From: an uncultured Clostridia bacterium
GTDB taxonomy: Bacteria > Bacillota > Clostridia > TANB77 > CAG-508
Assembly: GCA_934130285.1 (NCBI GenBank)
Contig: CAKOXT010000004.1
Location: forward strand, 1 to 64,000
Direction of reading: 5' to 3'
DNA: 64,000 bases
Below, in pieces: positions 35,813-44,703 of this stretch (position 1 is its first letter; each line of letters opens with the position of its first letter). The notes under the pieces were generated by a model. The model saw only the letters and a list, made by a program, of their open reading frames with translations, was not told the origin of the DNA and searched no databases. The position numbers and the translations under genes were made by a program.

Positions 35813-36040
35813 TTACATTAATTCAAATCTATGTTTTTGACCAGTAATATTACCAGCCTTATTAGTAACATCTTCATCACTTGTAAACATCGACTCTGGA
35901 CGAGCCCACATATCACCAGTACCTAAGTGAGTATAAATAACTAAATTTTCTAAAGTTTCCGAGTGTTTTGCAATACCAAGAACTTCAACTTCATGTCCTT
36001 TGAAATGTCTATACTTTTTTCCAATTTCAACTTTTTCCAT
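35813..36040 (-). CDS. DUF1653 protein in the serS operon
   Basis: A 75-residue protein with the DUF1653 pattern: EIGKKYRHFKGHEVEVLGIA, then SETLENLVIYTHLGTGDMWA and RPESMF. The function is unknown. ATG 36040 follows AAAGGTGG on the minus strand; the GTG at 36052 is within that site. Its place as first gene behind the T-box, ahead of serS, suggests that it is made under the same serine-limited conditions. Confidence 0.85.
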   Translation of the reverse strand: MEKVEIGKKYRHFKGHEVEVLGIAKHSETLENLVIYTHLGTGDMWARPESMFTSDEDVTNKAGNITGQKHRFELM

Positions 36041-36079
36041 AAACAATTCCACCTTTCTAAATCAAGAAAATAAATAACA

Positions 36080-36290
36080 AAAAGCCCTTATGCATGTTGC
36101 ATAAGGGCGAATATTCGCGGTACCACCTTGATTTATAACTTAAAAGTACGTAACCTGTACAAATGGTCTAACTTATTAGGCTAGAAGCTAAAGAGCAGAT
36201 TCATAAAATGTTTTAATCTGTTTTCACCAACCACAGACTCTCTTGATAAAACTTAGATTATTACTAACCTCTTATCATTGCTAAATATGT
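36080..36290 (-). promoter_or_regulatory. T-box riboswitch upstream of DUF1653-serS
   Basis: On the minus strand the leader has a long stem I region (AGAGAGTCTGTGGTTGGTGA at the start), the canonical T-box core CAAGGTGGTACCGCG (36130-36116) and a terminator GCCCTTATGCA-ACA-TGCATAAGGGC with T residues (36109-36075). The promoter TTGACA, 17 bases, TAGAAT lies at 36324-36296. A UCU triplet in ATGAATCTGCTC is the likely serine specifier. Family knowledge says uncharged tRNA stabilises the antiterminator. Confidence 0.92.
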
Positions 36291-36431
36291 ATATTATTCT
36301 AGCATGGAAATTTTTTTTTGTCAAATATCAAAATAAAATATGATCGATTAACCCAAAATACTAATATAAGATAATTGAAAAAAACATTAAAAAAATATAT
36401 ACTTTATACAGAAAATTGGAGGAATAATAAA

Positions 36432-37082
36432 ATGAAAAAACATAAACTAGGACTAATTTGTGGAAGATTTAGTCCAATACATAAAGGACATCAATCAATT
36501 ATAAACACAAGCATAGAAAAATGCGATAAAACGCTTATTTTTATCGGATCAGCGCAAGAAAGTGGAACACTAAGAAATCCATTTTCAGCTGATTTTAGAA
36601 TTGACTTACTAAGAAAAGTATATCCAGATAAAAATATAGTACAAATAGAAAAATTAGAAGATATGACAAATGAATATGATATTAATTCAATTTGGGGACA
36701 ATATGTAATAGACAAAACAATAGAAGCAACAGGAAGAAAAGCTGATGCTATAATATCTGGAAATGATGAATCAAGAAAAGATTGGTTTTCAGAAAATCAA
36801 ATGAAAAATGTTAAAGAAATATTAGTTGACAGAAGAAAATTAAGCATTTCAGCGACATTATTACGAGGATACATTTTAATTAATGACAAAAGAGAATACA
36901 TGAAATATGTTCCAGAAGAAATAATTCCTGAATTTGATAGAATAAGAAGAGAATTATTAAAAAGTGATATTTATTCATTGATACTAGATGAAATGGGAGA
37001 AAATCTAAATATAGAGAATTTTAAAAAAATATATAACATATATGAAAAAGAAGATAAAAAAATAAAAACGAGTAATATTTAA
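36432..37082 (+). CDS. NadM/NadR-type nicotinamide-nucleotide adenylyltransferase-like protein
   Basis: A nucleotidyltransferase of 216 residues: GLICGRFSPIHKGHQSII is the GRF-P-HxGH active site, and ISATLLRGYI matches the ISxT motif. The arrangement and length resemble NadM and the NadR N-terminal domain, which make NAD from NMN; a related cytidylyl specificity is possible. I start at ATG 36432 after GGAGG; the frame is open from 36375. A short unit with DUF2508 behind it. Confidence 0.78.
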   Translation: MKKHKLGLICGRFSPIHKGHQSIINTSIEKCDKTLIFIGSAQESGTLRNPFSADFRIDLLRKVYPDKNIVQIEKLEDMTNEYDINSIWGQYVIDKTIEATGRKADAIISGNDESRKDWFSENQMKNVKEILVDRRKLSISATLLRGYILINDKREYMKYVPEEIIPEFDRIRRELLKSDIYSLILDEMGENLNIENFKKIYNIYEKEDKKIKTSNI

Positions 37083-37119
37083 AAGGTCCAAGCATATAAT
37101 AAAGGTAGGAGGACAAGAT

Positions 37120-37401
37120 ATGTACGAGTTTTATATAAAGGAAGTTCCTATCGTAGACTTAAAAAAAGAAGATTATGATTATTCAATAATTCAAAGTATA
37201 TTAGAGGCACAGAAGAATCTTGATTTAGCACATAAAAATTTTGAATATGCAAGAGGGGATTTAGTTGATTACTATGCCTATCAAATAAAATCAGAGCAAT
37301 CAAAGATTAATTACTTATTAAAGCAAGCTAAAGATAAAAAGATCGTATTGGACAGTGTATACTCAAAAAGCAAGAAAACATCACCAATAAGAAGCACATA
37401 A
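37120..37401 (+). CDS. DUF2508 (YaaL-like) protein
   Basis: A 93-residue helical protein. IIQSILEAQKNLDLAHKNFE and LVDYYAYQIKSEQSKINYLL follow the YaaL/DUF2508 pattern. In many Firmicutes this family sits with recR; here it follows the nucleotidyltransferase. GGAGGACAAGAT precedes the ATG. The function is unknown. Confidence 0.65.
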   Translation: MYEFYIKEVPIVDLKKEDYDYSIIQSILEAQKNLDLAHKNFEYARGDLVDYYAYQIKSEQSKINYLLKQAKDKKIVLDSVYSKSKKTSPIRST

Positions 37402-37417
37402 CATATTGCAAAATAAA

Positions 37418-37593
37418 ATCAATATAGAAAAATTGAATAAAAAGCGCATTGCAGAGTAATTAAGCTAGAAGTTCTTTAAAATTTCTTTGGAAATAGTTCG
37501 CGCTTGACGTGAAAGGGTGCCAAAGGAATTTTTTAGAACTTCTGTGCAAATTAGCTCAAACGAGCATTTTTACTTCAATTATTCTATATTGAT
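37418..37593. other. Long imperfect hairpin, structured RNA or folded element
   Basis: About 70 bases on each side are complementary, with a few bulges: ATCAATATAGAA at the outer end matches TTCTATATTGAT, AGAAGTTCT (37467) matches AGAACTTCT (37535), and CTTTGG (37485) matches CCAAAG (37520). The top is TTCGCG-CTTGA-CGTGAA flanked by AAATAG and AGGGTG. There is no reading frame. It fills the 315-base gap between the DUF2508 gene and glmS. It could be a rod-shaped RNA or a MITE-like inverted repeat; I cannot assign a class. Confidence 0.6.
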
Positions 37594-37641
37594 AAAAATA
37601 AGCATATGCAATATAGTTTATTTTGATATTAATATTGAGCA

Positions 37642-37673
37642 AAAATAAAAACCGTAGACGTCGAATCTACGGT
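37642..37673 (-). terminator. Terminator of glmS
   Basis: CCGTAGA pairs with TCTACGG around TTCGACG; on the minus strand TTTTTATTTTT follows. Confidence 0.88.
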
Positions 37674-37716
37674 TAATTTGATTTGATTTGTTATTTATAA
37701 TATTAATTTTTTTTAG

Positions 37717-39555
37717 TTACTCAACAGTAACAGATTTTGCTAAATTTCTTGGTTTATCAACATCCAATCCTTTTTCCTTAGAAATATAATAAGCAAAAAG
37801 TTGAAGAGGAATAATTGATAAAATAGGAGAGATAAGAGGATTAGTTTCTGGAATAGTAATCATATTATCAAAACTTTTATCTCCTAAATCTTGATTTGTA
37901 ACTACTAAAGTTTTAGCACCTCTAGTAATAACCTCTTGTAAATTACTTATAGTCTTTGGAGTTAAAGCAGGGTCAGTCATAATTGAAATTACAGTAACAC
38001 CTTTTTCAATTAAAGCAATAGGACCATGTTTTAATTCACCAGCAGCATAAGCATCAGAATGAATATAAGAAATTTCTTTAAGTTTTAAAGAAGCTTCTAA
38101 TGCAGCAGAGTAGTCGATTCCTCTACCTAAGAAGAACATATCTTTTTCAGTATAAACTTGTTTTGCAAAATTTCTAACACCATCTATATTTTTTAATACA
38201 TCTTCCACTTGAGATGGAATTTTTAAAATATCTGTTTTTAAAGTTTCAGCCATTTCAGAAGAAATGCCTAAAGTTTCAGCAAAACTAATTGCCATAAGAG
38301 CCATTAAAACAACTTGAGAAGTATATGCCTTTGTAGAAGCAACAGCAATTTCAGGACCAGCATGAGTATAAACAGTATAATCAGCTTCACGAGTTATAGA
38401 ACTTCCTATAACATTTGAAATAGCAATTGTTTTTGCACCTTTCTCTTTTGAAAGTTTTAATGCAGCGATTGTATCAGCTGTTTCACCAGATTGACTAATA
38501 AATATAACTAAAGATTTTTCGTCAATAAGTGGATCTCTATATCTGAATTCAGAAGCAATATCAACTTCTGTTTGAATATTGCAAAGTTTTTCAAATAAAG
38601 CTTTTGTAGCAAGACCAGCATGCATAGCTGTACCACAAGCTATAATATATATTTTATTTAAAGATTTTAAATATTCTTTTGTTAAATTTAAACTTTCAAT
38701 AGAACATTTTCCTTCAGCAGTTAATCTTGAACCTATTGTTTCTCTAATAGATTTAGGTTGTTCATAAATTTCTTTTAACATAAAATCTGGATAACCATCT
38801 TTTTCAGCTGCAGAAGCGTTCCAATCAATATTTACAAGTTCCTTTTTAATTGGTTTTAAATTAGCATCATAAAATTCAGCTTTATCTCTTGATAAAACAA
38901 CATATTCATAATCATTTAAAAGATAGAAATCTTTTGTATATGAAAGAATTGCTGGAATATCAGAACTAATATAATTTTCAGTTTTAGTTTTACCAATTAC
39001 TAATGGACTATCTTTTCTAACAACTATCATTTTTTCAGGTAGGAAAGAAGAAATAACCTCTAAAGCAAAACTTCCTTTTAAATCTGAACAAGCTGAAACA
39101 ACAGCTCTTAAAACTCTTTTATCATCATCTTTTGAATCGTTTTCATAATAATAATCAATTAAGTTAGGGATAACTTCTGTATCAGTTTGAGAATAAAAAG
39201 TATAACCGTTTTTTGATAAAAAAGCTCTAAGTTCATTATAGTTTTCAATAATACCATTATGTACAACGGCAAAATTCTTTTTATTATCAACATGAGGATG
39301 AGAATTTTCATCTGAAGGTTTTCCATGAGTTGCCCATCTAGTATGAGCAATACCAATAGAACCTTCTAGAGAATTAATTGCAGGAACTTTTTCAAGTTCA
39401 GCAACTCTTCCTTTACTTTTTACAACATTGATACCATTTTTTTCAACAGTAGCAACTCCTGCAGAGTCATAACCTCTGTACTCTAATCTTAATAAACCAT
39501 TAATTAATATAGGCTCAGCTTTTTTATTACCTATATATCCAACTATACCACACAT
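37717..39555 (-). CDS. glmS: Glutamine-fructose-6-phosphate aminotransferase (isomerizing)
   Basis: A 612-residue enzyme. The catalytic Cys follows the initiator Met in MCGIVGYIGN (N-terminal glutaminase), with LRLEYRGYDSAGVA and HTRWATHGKPS. Two SIS domains carry IACGTAMHAG, ISQSGETADTIAAL and LGRGIDYSAALE. It ends with the conserved NLAKSVTVE. It makes glucosamine-6-phosphate for peptidoglycan. CTAAGGAGG lies before the ATG. Its leader holds a glmS ribozyme, so glucosamine-6-phosphate should destabilise the mRNA. Confidence 0.98.
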   Translation of the reverse strand: MCGIVGYIGNKKAEPILINGLLRLEYRGYDSAGVATVEKNGINVVKSKGRVAELEKVPAINSLEGSIGIAHTRWATHGKPSDENSHPHVDNKKNFAVVHNGIIENYNELRAFLSKNGYTFYSQTDTEVIPNLIDYYYENDSKDDDKRVLRAVVSACSDLKGSFALEVISSFLPEKMIVVRKDSPLVIGKTKTENYISSDIPAILSYTKDFYLLNDYEYVVLSRDKAEFYDANLKPIKKELVNIDWNASAAEKDGYPDFMLKEIYEQPKSIRETIGSRLTAEGKCSIESLNLTKEYLKSLNKIYIIACGTAMHAGLATKALFEKLCNIQTEVDIASEFRYRDPLIDEKSLVIFISQSGETADTIAALKLSKEKGAKTIAISNVIGSSITREADYTVYTHAGPEIAVASTKAYTSQVVLMALMAISFAETLGISSEMAETLKTDILKIPSQVEDVLKNIDGVRNFAKQVYTEKDMFFLGRGIDYSAALEASLKLKEISYIHSDAYAAGELKHGPIALIEKGVTVISIMTDPALTPKTISNLQEVITRGAKTLVVTNQDLGDKSFDNMITIPETNPLISPILSIIPLQLFAYYISKEKGLDVDKPRNLAKSVTVE

Positions 39556-39692
39556 AATACCTCCTTAGTAGAATATAGTTAAATACGTTAAAGCCCAAAA
39601 AAAGGCATAATTAATATAAAGGCAGTAAAAACTGCTTAATTTAAATAACGTATTATATTCTTTTGTGTTTAATATTATGTGAAAAAATATAT

Positions 39693-39838
39693 TTACGTGA
39701 AAAAACGATTGTTTCACCATTACTGATGAACTTTGGTATTTTTTCTAATGACAGTAACATGCCATAGAGCATCCGCCGAAAAACTCGATAAACTCTAACC
39801 TCGTTAAGCATTGAAAAAAACAATGCTCTGGCGCTTTT
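39693..39838 (-). ncRNA. glmS ribozyme (glucosamine-6-phosphate-activated)
   Basis: On the minus strand, in order: AAAGCGCCAGAGC at the cleavage site (about 39837), AACGAGGTTAGAGTTTATCG, CGGCGGATGCTCTATGGC, the GTTACTGTCATTA and AAGTTCATCAGTAATGGTGA segment, and a closing hairpin GTGAAA...TTTCAC. These match the ribozyme core P1-P2-P3 and the catalytic G region. It lies about 140 bases before the glmS start, the standard place. Confidence 0.93.
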
Positions 39839-39936
39839 ATAATAATATTTTTAACCTCCTTTCAAACCAAATTTTTATATTTTATTCACACTACAATCCA
39901 TATATTACTATAAATGAAAAAAAAATGCAAATCCAA

Positions 39937-39965
39937 TTGAAAAGATAAAATAATATAGGTATAAT
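39937..39965 (+). promoter_or_regulatory. Promoter of the 39994 gene
   Basis: TTGAAA (39937-39942) and TATAAT (39960-39965) are 17 bases apart, followed by AAGGAGG before the ATG. The rest of the gap to the glmS ribozyme shows nothing further. Confidence 0.75.
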
Positions 39966-39993
39966 CCAAATATAAAAACGAAGGAGGAAAAAA

Positions 39994-40497
39994 ATGAAAA
40001 GAGAAAAAGGGTCAATATTAATATTATTCTTACCACTAATGGCAACACTAATATTAGGATTAGGAATATACATATACAATTCAGCTCAAAATACAATACA
40101 AACAGCTACTGGTCAAATGGCACAAGAAGATCGCGATATATATAATACAATGATAAAAAAATATATTGGAAATTCAAAAAAAGGTTCTGATGTAAAACAA
40201 ATGATTGAAGATATAATAAGTCAGAATGAACAATATGTAAGCGAAAGTGGCAGATTTATAAGTATACATGTAGATGAAATTGACGGATACGATGATTATA
40301 GATTAGAAAAGGTAACAAATGAAGCGAATATATATGAAAATAGTGATGCAGAGAATTCTCAAACAGAAGTTGATGCAGCCAAAGAAGAATATATGAATTT
40401 AAAACAAAAAATAAATTCTGGTAAAAATTATTCGGTAACAGAGAAAGAGAAAGATGGAATAATTTATGCAGTTACAATAACAGAAAAAGACTCATAA
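39994..40497 (+). CDS. Membrane-anchored extracytoplasmic protein, unknown
   Basis: A 167-residue protein. One N-terminal hydrophobic helix (ILILFLPLMATLILGLGIYI) follows a basic MKREKGS; the rest is polar and probably outside. The layout, basic residues then one helix then a long polar region, resembles pseudopilin-like or TadE-like anchors, but no cleavage motif is clear. AAGGAGG precedes the ATG. Function unknown. Confidence 0.62.
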   Translation: MKREKGSILILFLPLMATLILGLGIYIYNSAQNTIQTATGQMAQEDRDIYNTMIKKYIGNSKKGSDVKQMIEDIISQNEQYVSESGRFISIHVDEIDGYDDYRLEKVTNEANIYENSDAENSQTEVDAAKEEYMNLKQKINSGKNYSVTEKEKDGIIYAVTITEKDS

Positions 40498-40540
40498 AAT
40501 AATATTTATATTGTGAAAAGTTGAAGAAAAATAATAATTA

Positions 40541-40630
40541 GCACACACCTAATTTTGCAAGTTAGATATGTGCTTACCAAAAAAGAGCAGATATCAAGCT
40601 TTGCTAAATCAAGGTGTATTTTTTTGTGCA
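40541..40630 (+). terminator. Terminator with alternative pairing
   Basis: ACACCT (40545) can pair with AGGTGT (40612), followed by ATTTTTTTG. The same bases can instead join GCACA...TGTGC with CTAA...TTAG (40541-40574). The two structures exclude each other. It ends the 39994 unit and precedes the neuB promoter. Confidence 0.5.
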
Positions 40631-40694
40631 AATAAAGATTGATAAAAAAGATCGATTATGATATTATAAACGTGTAAAAAGAGGGGGGATATGT

Positions 40695-41738
40695 ATGGAA
40701 AAATACATTGAAATTGCTGGAAGAAAAATAGGCCCAAAATATACACCAGTAGTTATAGCAGAAATAGGCATAAACCATAATGGCAGTTTAGAAATAGCAA
40801 AATCAATGGTAGATGCAGCTTGTAATGCAGGCATTGAAATTATAAAACACCAAACCCATATTCCAGAGGAAGAATTAAGTCCTTTAGCCAAAGAGATGAA
40901 GACATATAATGAGGATTCGGACAACTTGTATGAAACATTAGAAAAACTTTGTCTATCTGAAGATGAAGAAAGAGAACTAAAAAATTATGTTGAAGATAAA
41001 GGAATGATATTCATTTCGGCACCTTTTTCATTTGCAGCAGTAGACAGATTAGAAAGAATTGGAATAAAAGCGTATAAAATTAGTTCATCACAGATGAATA
41101 ATTATCCGTTAGTGGAATACGTTGCCAGCAAGAAAAAACCAATAATATTGTCAACAGGTATGAATGATATTGCAAGTGTAAAAAAAGCAGTAGATACAAT
41201 TAAAAAATATCATCACCAATTTGCTTTATTACACTGTACAAACATATATCCAACACCAGCTGATAAAATAAGATTGAATGCATTAAAAGAATTAGAAAAA
41301 GCATTTCCAAACACAGTAATAGGTTTATCAGATCATTCTTTAAATAATAATTCATCATATGCAGCATTAACACTTGGAGCATCAATAATAGAAAGACATT
41401 TTACAGATAAAAAGAATAGAAAAGGTAGTGATATACCTTGGTCTATGACACCAGAAGAAGCCAAACAACTACTAAGTTTTGCTAGAGATATTCACAAAAT
41501 GATGCCAGGTAAAAAAGAACCAATAGAAGAAGAAAAAGAAGTAATAGAAATGACATTTAATACAGTAGTTACTAAAAGACCCATAAGAAAGGGATCTATA
41601 TTAACTAAAGATGATCTAACAACAAAAGGGCCAAATAAGTTAGGTATACCAGCAGAAGATTTATATAAAGTGTTATGGAAAAAAGTTTCAAGAGATCTGG
41701 CTGCAAATTATCATTTACAATGGGAAGATATATGCTAA
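40695..41738 (+). CDS. N-acetylneuraminate synthase family protein (NeuB/SpsE-like)
   Basis: A 347-residue protein: a TIM-barrel sialic acid synthase domain (VIAEIGINHNGSLEIAKSMV, KISSSQMNNYPLV, LLHCTNIYPTP, GLSDHS, ERHFTDKKNRKGSD) and a C-terminal SAF antifreeze-like domain (VVTKRPIRKGSILTKDDLTT). The family condenses phosphoenolpyruvate with N-acetylmannosamine or related sugars. No neuA, neuC or pseudaminic acid genes are near, so its product is unclear; SpsE-type enzymes are an alternative. A GAGGGGGG site precedes the ATG. Confidence 0.85.
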   Translation: MEKYIEIAGRKIGPKYTPVVIAEIGINHNGSLEIAKSMVDAACNAGIEIIKHQTHIPEEELSPLAKEMKTYNEDSDNLYETLEKLCLSEDEERELKNYVEDKGMIFISAPFSFAAVDRLERIGIKAYKISSSQMNNYPLVEYVASKKKPIILSTGMNDIASVKKAVDTIKKYHHQFALLHCTNIYPTPADKIRLNALKELEKAFPNTVIGLSDHSLNNNSSYAALTLGASIIERHFTDKKNRKGSDIPWSMTPEEAKQLLSFARDIHKMMPGKKEPIEEEKEVIEMTFNTVVTKRPIRKGSILTKDDLTTKGPNKLGIPAEDLYKVLWKKVSRDLAANYHLQWEDIC

Positions 41739-41766
41739 ATTTGTTATAAAAAAGGAAAGAAAAGAT

Positions 41767-42057
41767 ATGAATGAAAAGTTAATTAAAGAAACTATAATGA
41801 TAAAACACAATCAGGCAACAAGAGAGAAAAGAAAAAGAGAAAGATCAGAAGAAAAAATAAAAAATAAATTAAAAACATATCAAGAAATAATATTAAATAA
41901 AACTATAGAGCAAGAAAATAAAATAAAAGAACTTAAAGAGAAAGTTTATGAGATAGAAAAAGAAAAAGAATTTTATAAAAAATCTTTAGAAAGAATACCA
42001 AGATTCATAATAAGATTGTTAGGAATAAATAAAAAATATTTAGGAGAAGGTAAATGA
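41767..42057 (+). CDS. Lys/Glu-rich coiled-coil protein
   Basis: A 96-residue protein that is mostly one charged coiled coil (QENKIKELKEKVYEIEKEKE), ending with a basic amphipathic segment (RIPRFIIRLLGINKKYLG). The stop overlaps the next start (ATGA). AAAGGAAAG lies upstream. Probably cotranscribed with neuB and the SH3-domain protein that follows. Function unknown. Confidence 0.62.
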   Translation: MNEKLIKETIMIKHNQATREKRKRERSEEKIKNKLKTYQEIILNKTIEQENKIKELKEKVYEIEKEKEFYKKSLERIPRFIIRLLGINKKYLGEGK

Positions 42058-44151
42058 GAGTAAACGGAAGAAGAGGAGAGAAATATAAGGGAAACATTAG
42101 GCAAAAAGAAATTAATGCTGAAAAAAGATTAAGACGAGTAGGTTTAGTAATTGCACTTAGTGCTGCTTTTGTACTTGGGAGCATACATCGGAAAAGGATC
42201 TGAAGCCAAAGACACAACTCTAACTAAAAGTACTGAAGAAATTACATATGAAAATATGTATGCAGTGAAAGATGATGTAGAAATATATGATTCAGAAGGA
42301 AATCGAGTAACAATAGGTGCAGGAGAAGTAGTATTAGCATCTGAAGAAAGCTATGAAAAAGATGGAAAAAAATATAGAAAAATACAATATGGAAATGAAT
42401 CAGGAACTTATTATGGTGAAATAGAAGAAAAGATGCTAAAAAAAGAAGAATGGTTTAAGTCTTTAGAAGAAGATATAACACAAATAATTTCAAATAATAT
42501 ATCAGATAAAAGCCAAGACAATACAAGATATGTAAATCTACCTAAAAGTCAAGGTAAGACATTACATATGAGAGAAGAAGCTAAATATGGAAGCGATATA
42601 ATTATAGATGTTCCAGATGGAGAGAAAGTTACGATTATAGAAAATGAGCCAGAAATTCAAGATGGAAAAATTAATTATGTAAAAGTACAATATGGTGACA
42701 AAATAGGATATGTTTCAAAAGAATATTTAGTATCTTCAGAAGAAATAGAAAGCAATTTTCCTAAAAAGGTTGTATATGTACCACAAGAGCAAGGAACAAA
42801 TCTTCATATGAGAGAAGAAGCATTATATGAAAGTGATGTAATACAAGAAATACCAAATGGATCAGAAGTTTATATGATGACATTTGGAGAAATAGAAAAA
42901 GATGGAGCAACACTTGAATATGTAAAAGTAAAATATGGAGATAAAATAGGATATGTTGAAAGTAGCTATTTAAGAGAAATAGAGCAAACACATGAAATCC
43001 AAGAAACAAAAGAATCACAAGATTCAACAGCAATTACTTCAGATGACTTAACTGAGGAAGAAGAACAAAAAATTAAACTTAACAACGGACAAGCTATAAC
43101 ATTTACAGATGGAGCAGAAATGAGTCCTGGGTTAGTTGAACAATTTGAAATTCAAGGTACAGCAGTTGAAGGAGAAAAAGAATCAAAAATTCCTGAAGAA
43201 ATGAGAGGAGATATTCAAGTTATTGGCATAAAAATGGGAGCAACCGGATATGGTAAAAAAGGATTTAAATACAATTATAAAGCAGAAGATAACCAATATA
43301 TAGATGATAATGGTGTTGAATATCCGTATCTTTACAAAAATAATGTTGAAAGTTTAATAAAATGTGAAGAAATGGGTAAAGACTATATTTTATATTATTA
43401 TGCTCAAGGGGTAACTGCAGCTGAAGGAAGAGCAGAAGGAAAACAAATGATAGAAAATATCAAAAATTTGAGGACAATTCTAAGTCAAAAAGGATTAAGC
43501 ATGGAACATTGTCTGGCTTATGCAGTTGATACTGAAATACATGTATATGAGGATGGCCAAAAAGGCAGAAATAATGTGGATGGTAGTGAAAAACTTGATA
43601 TTGGAGCATTAAAGCAAGATATGAGAGATAAAGGACAACAAGATGCGCTAGTTCTTGAAAACCCAGAAGATACAACTATTAAAGTAGACAAAGAATCAAT
43701 TACAGAATCACTAATAGCAACATTGCAAGTATTAGAAGAAAATGGATATCCAGCTGTTGTATATACTGATGCTAAAAACATTGAAGGAGTGACTGGACGC
43801 AACGAAGAAATTTTATTTAGTATAGAAGATTTAAAAGAAAAAATCCCAGATTTAAAATTGTGGATAACATCAGCAGTAGTAAGAGAAAGTCATCAACAGC
43901 AAGTTGAAACGATTCAACAATTACTTGATGAAAATCAGACTGAACTTGTTGGAATACAAAAAGTTTTAAATGATGCATATGGAAACAATCATGTTCTTAA
44001 AGTAGATTACAGCACAATGACAGTTGAAGAATATAAAAATTTAGTAAAGGAAATGAAAGAAAGAAATAAAAGATTACAAAGTCAAGAAAAATCAAGTGAC
44101 GCTCCTGCAACGGTATCAATCAAAAAAGATGATTCCGAATATGTATTATAA
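42054..44151 (+). CDS. SH3-repeat envelope protein with lysozyme-like (GH25-like) C-terminus, apparent frameshift
   Basis: ATG 42054 opens a frame reading MRVNGRRGEKYKGNIRQKEI and the start of a membrane helix (GLVIALSAAFVLG); this frame ends soon after. The remainder, AYIGKGSEAKDTT onward, is in the +1 frame to 44151. One G too many in GGG (42177-42179) explains the break. Three SH3-like domains follow; two share LHMREEA and end GDKIGYV. The C-terminal 300 residues (IQVIGIKMGATGYG, LAYAVDTEIHVYEDG, LKLWITSAVV) look like a GH25-type barrel, which I cannot confirm. Envelope location is inferred. Confidence 0.65.
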
Positions 44152-44183
44152 AAATATAATAATCAAATGAACTAGGAGAAAAA

Positions 44184-44702
44184 ATGAATTTAAAAACTTT
44201 AATAAGCCAAGAAGAGTTAGAAAAAAGAATAAAAGAAATAGCAACACAAATAACAAAAGATTATGAAAATAAAGAACTTGTTATAGTTTGTATACTTACG
44301 GGTGCAGTATATTTTGCAACAGATTTAACTAAATATATAAAAAATGATACTTTAACATTAGAATTTATGAAAGTTTCAAGTTATGGAAATTCAACAGAAA
44401 GCACAGGAGAAATAAAAATAAAAAAAGATCTTGAAAACAGTATAGCAGGAAAAAATGTAATTATTGTAGAAGACATAATAGATACAGGTTTAACAATGAC
44501 AACATTAAAAAAATATCTAATTGAAAGAAAACCTGAAAGTTTAAAAGTATGTACGTTATTAGATAAAAAAGAAAGAAGAAAAGTAGAAATTGAAGCAGAC
44601 TATGTTGGATTTGAAATACCAAATAAATTTGTTTTAGGATATGGATTAGATTATGAAGAATACTACAGAAATTTACCATATATAGCATATTGCGAGGATT
44701 GA
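44184..44702 (+). CDS. hpt: Hypoxanthine phosphoribosyltransferase
   Basis: A 172-residue type I phosphoribosyltransferase. IVCILTGAVYFATDL is the first loop, VIIVEDIIDTGLTMTTLKK the PRPP-binding motif, and ADYVGFEIPNKFVLGYGLDY the purine-binding end. It salvages hypoxanthine and guanine. TAGGAG precedes the ATG. The uvrC start follows by one base, so they are coupled. Confidence 0.96.
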   Translation: MNLKTLISQEELEKRIKEIATQITKDYENKELVIVCILTGAVYFATDLTKYIKNDTLTLEFMKVSSYGNSTESTGEIKIKKDLENSIAGKNVIIVEDIIDTGLTMTTLKKYLIERKPESLKVCTLLDKKERRKVEIEADYVGFEIPNKFVLGYGLDYEEYYRNLPYIAYCED

Positions 44703-44703
44703 A

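Noticed and set aside
37418..37593. SRP RNA
   Set aside because: The GGAA tetraloop and the AGCAG segment of the SRP Alu-less domain are absent.
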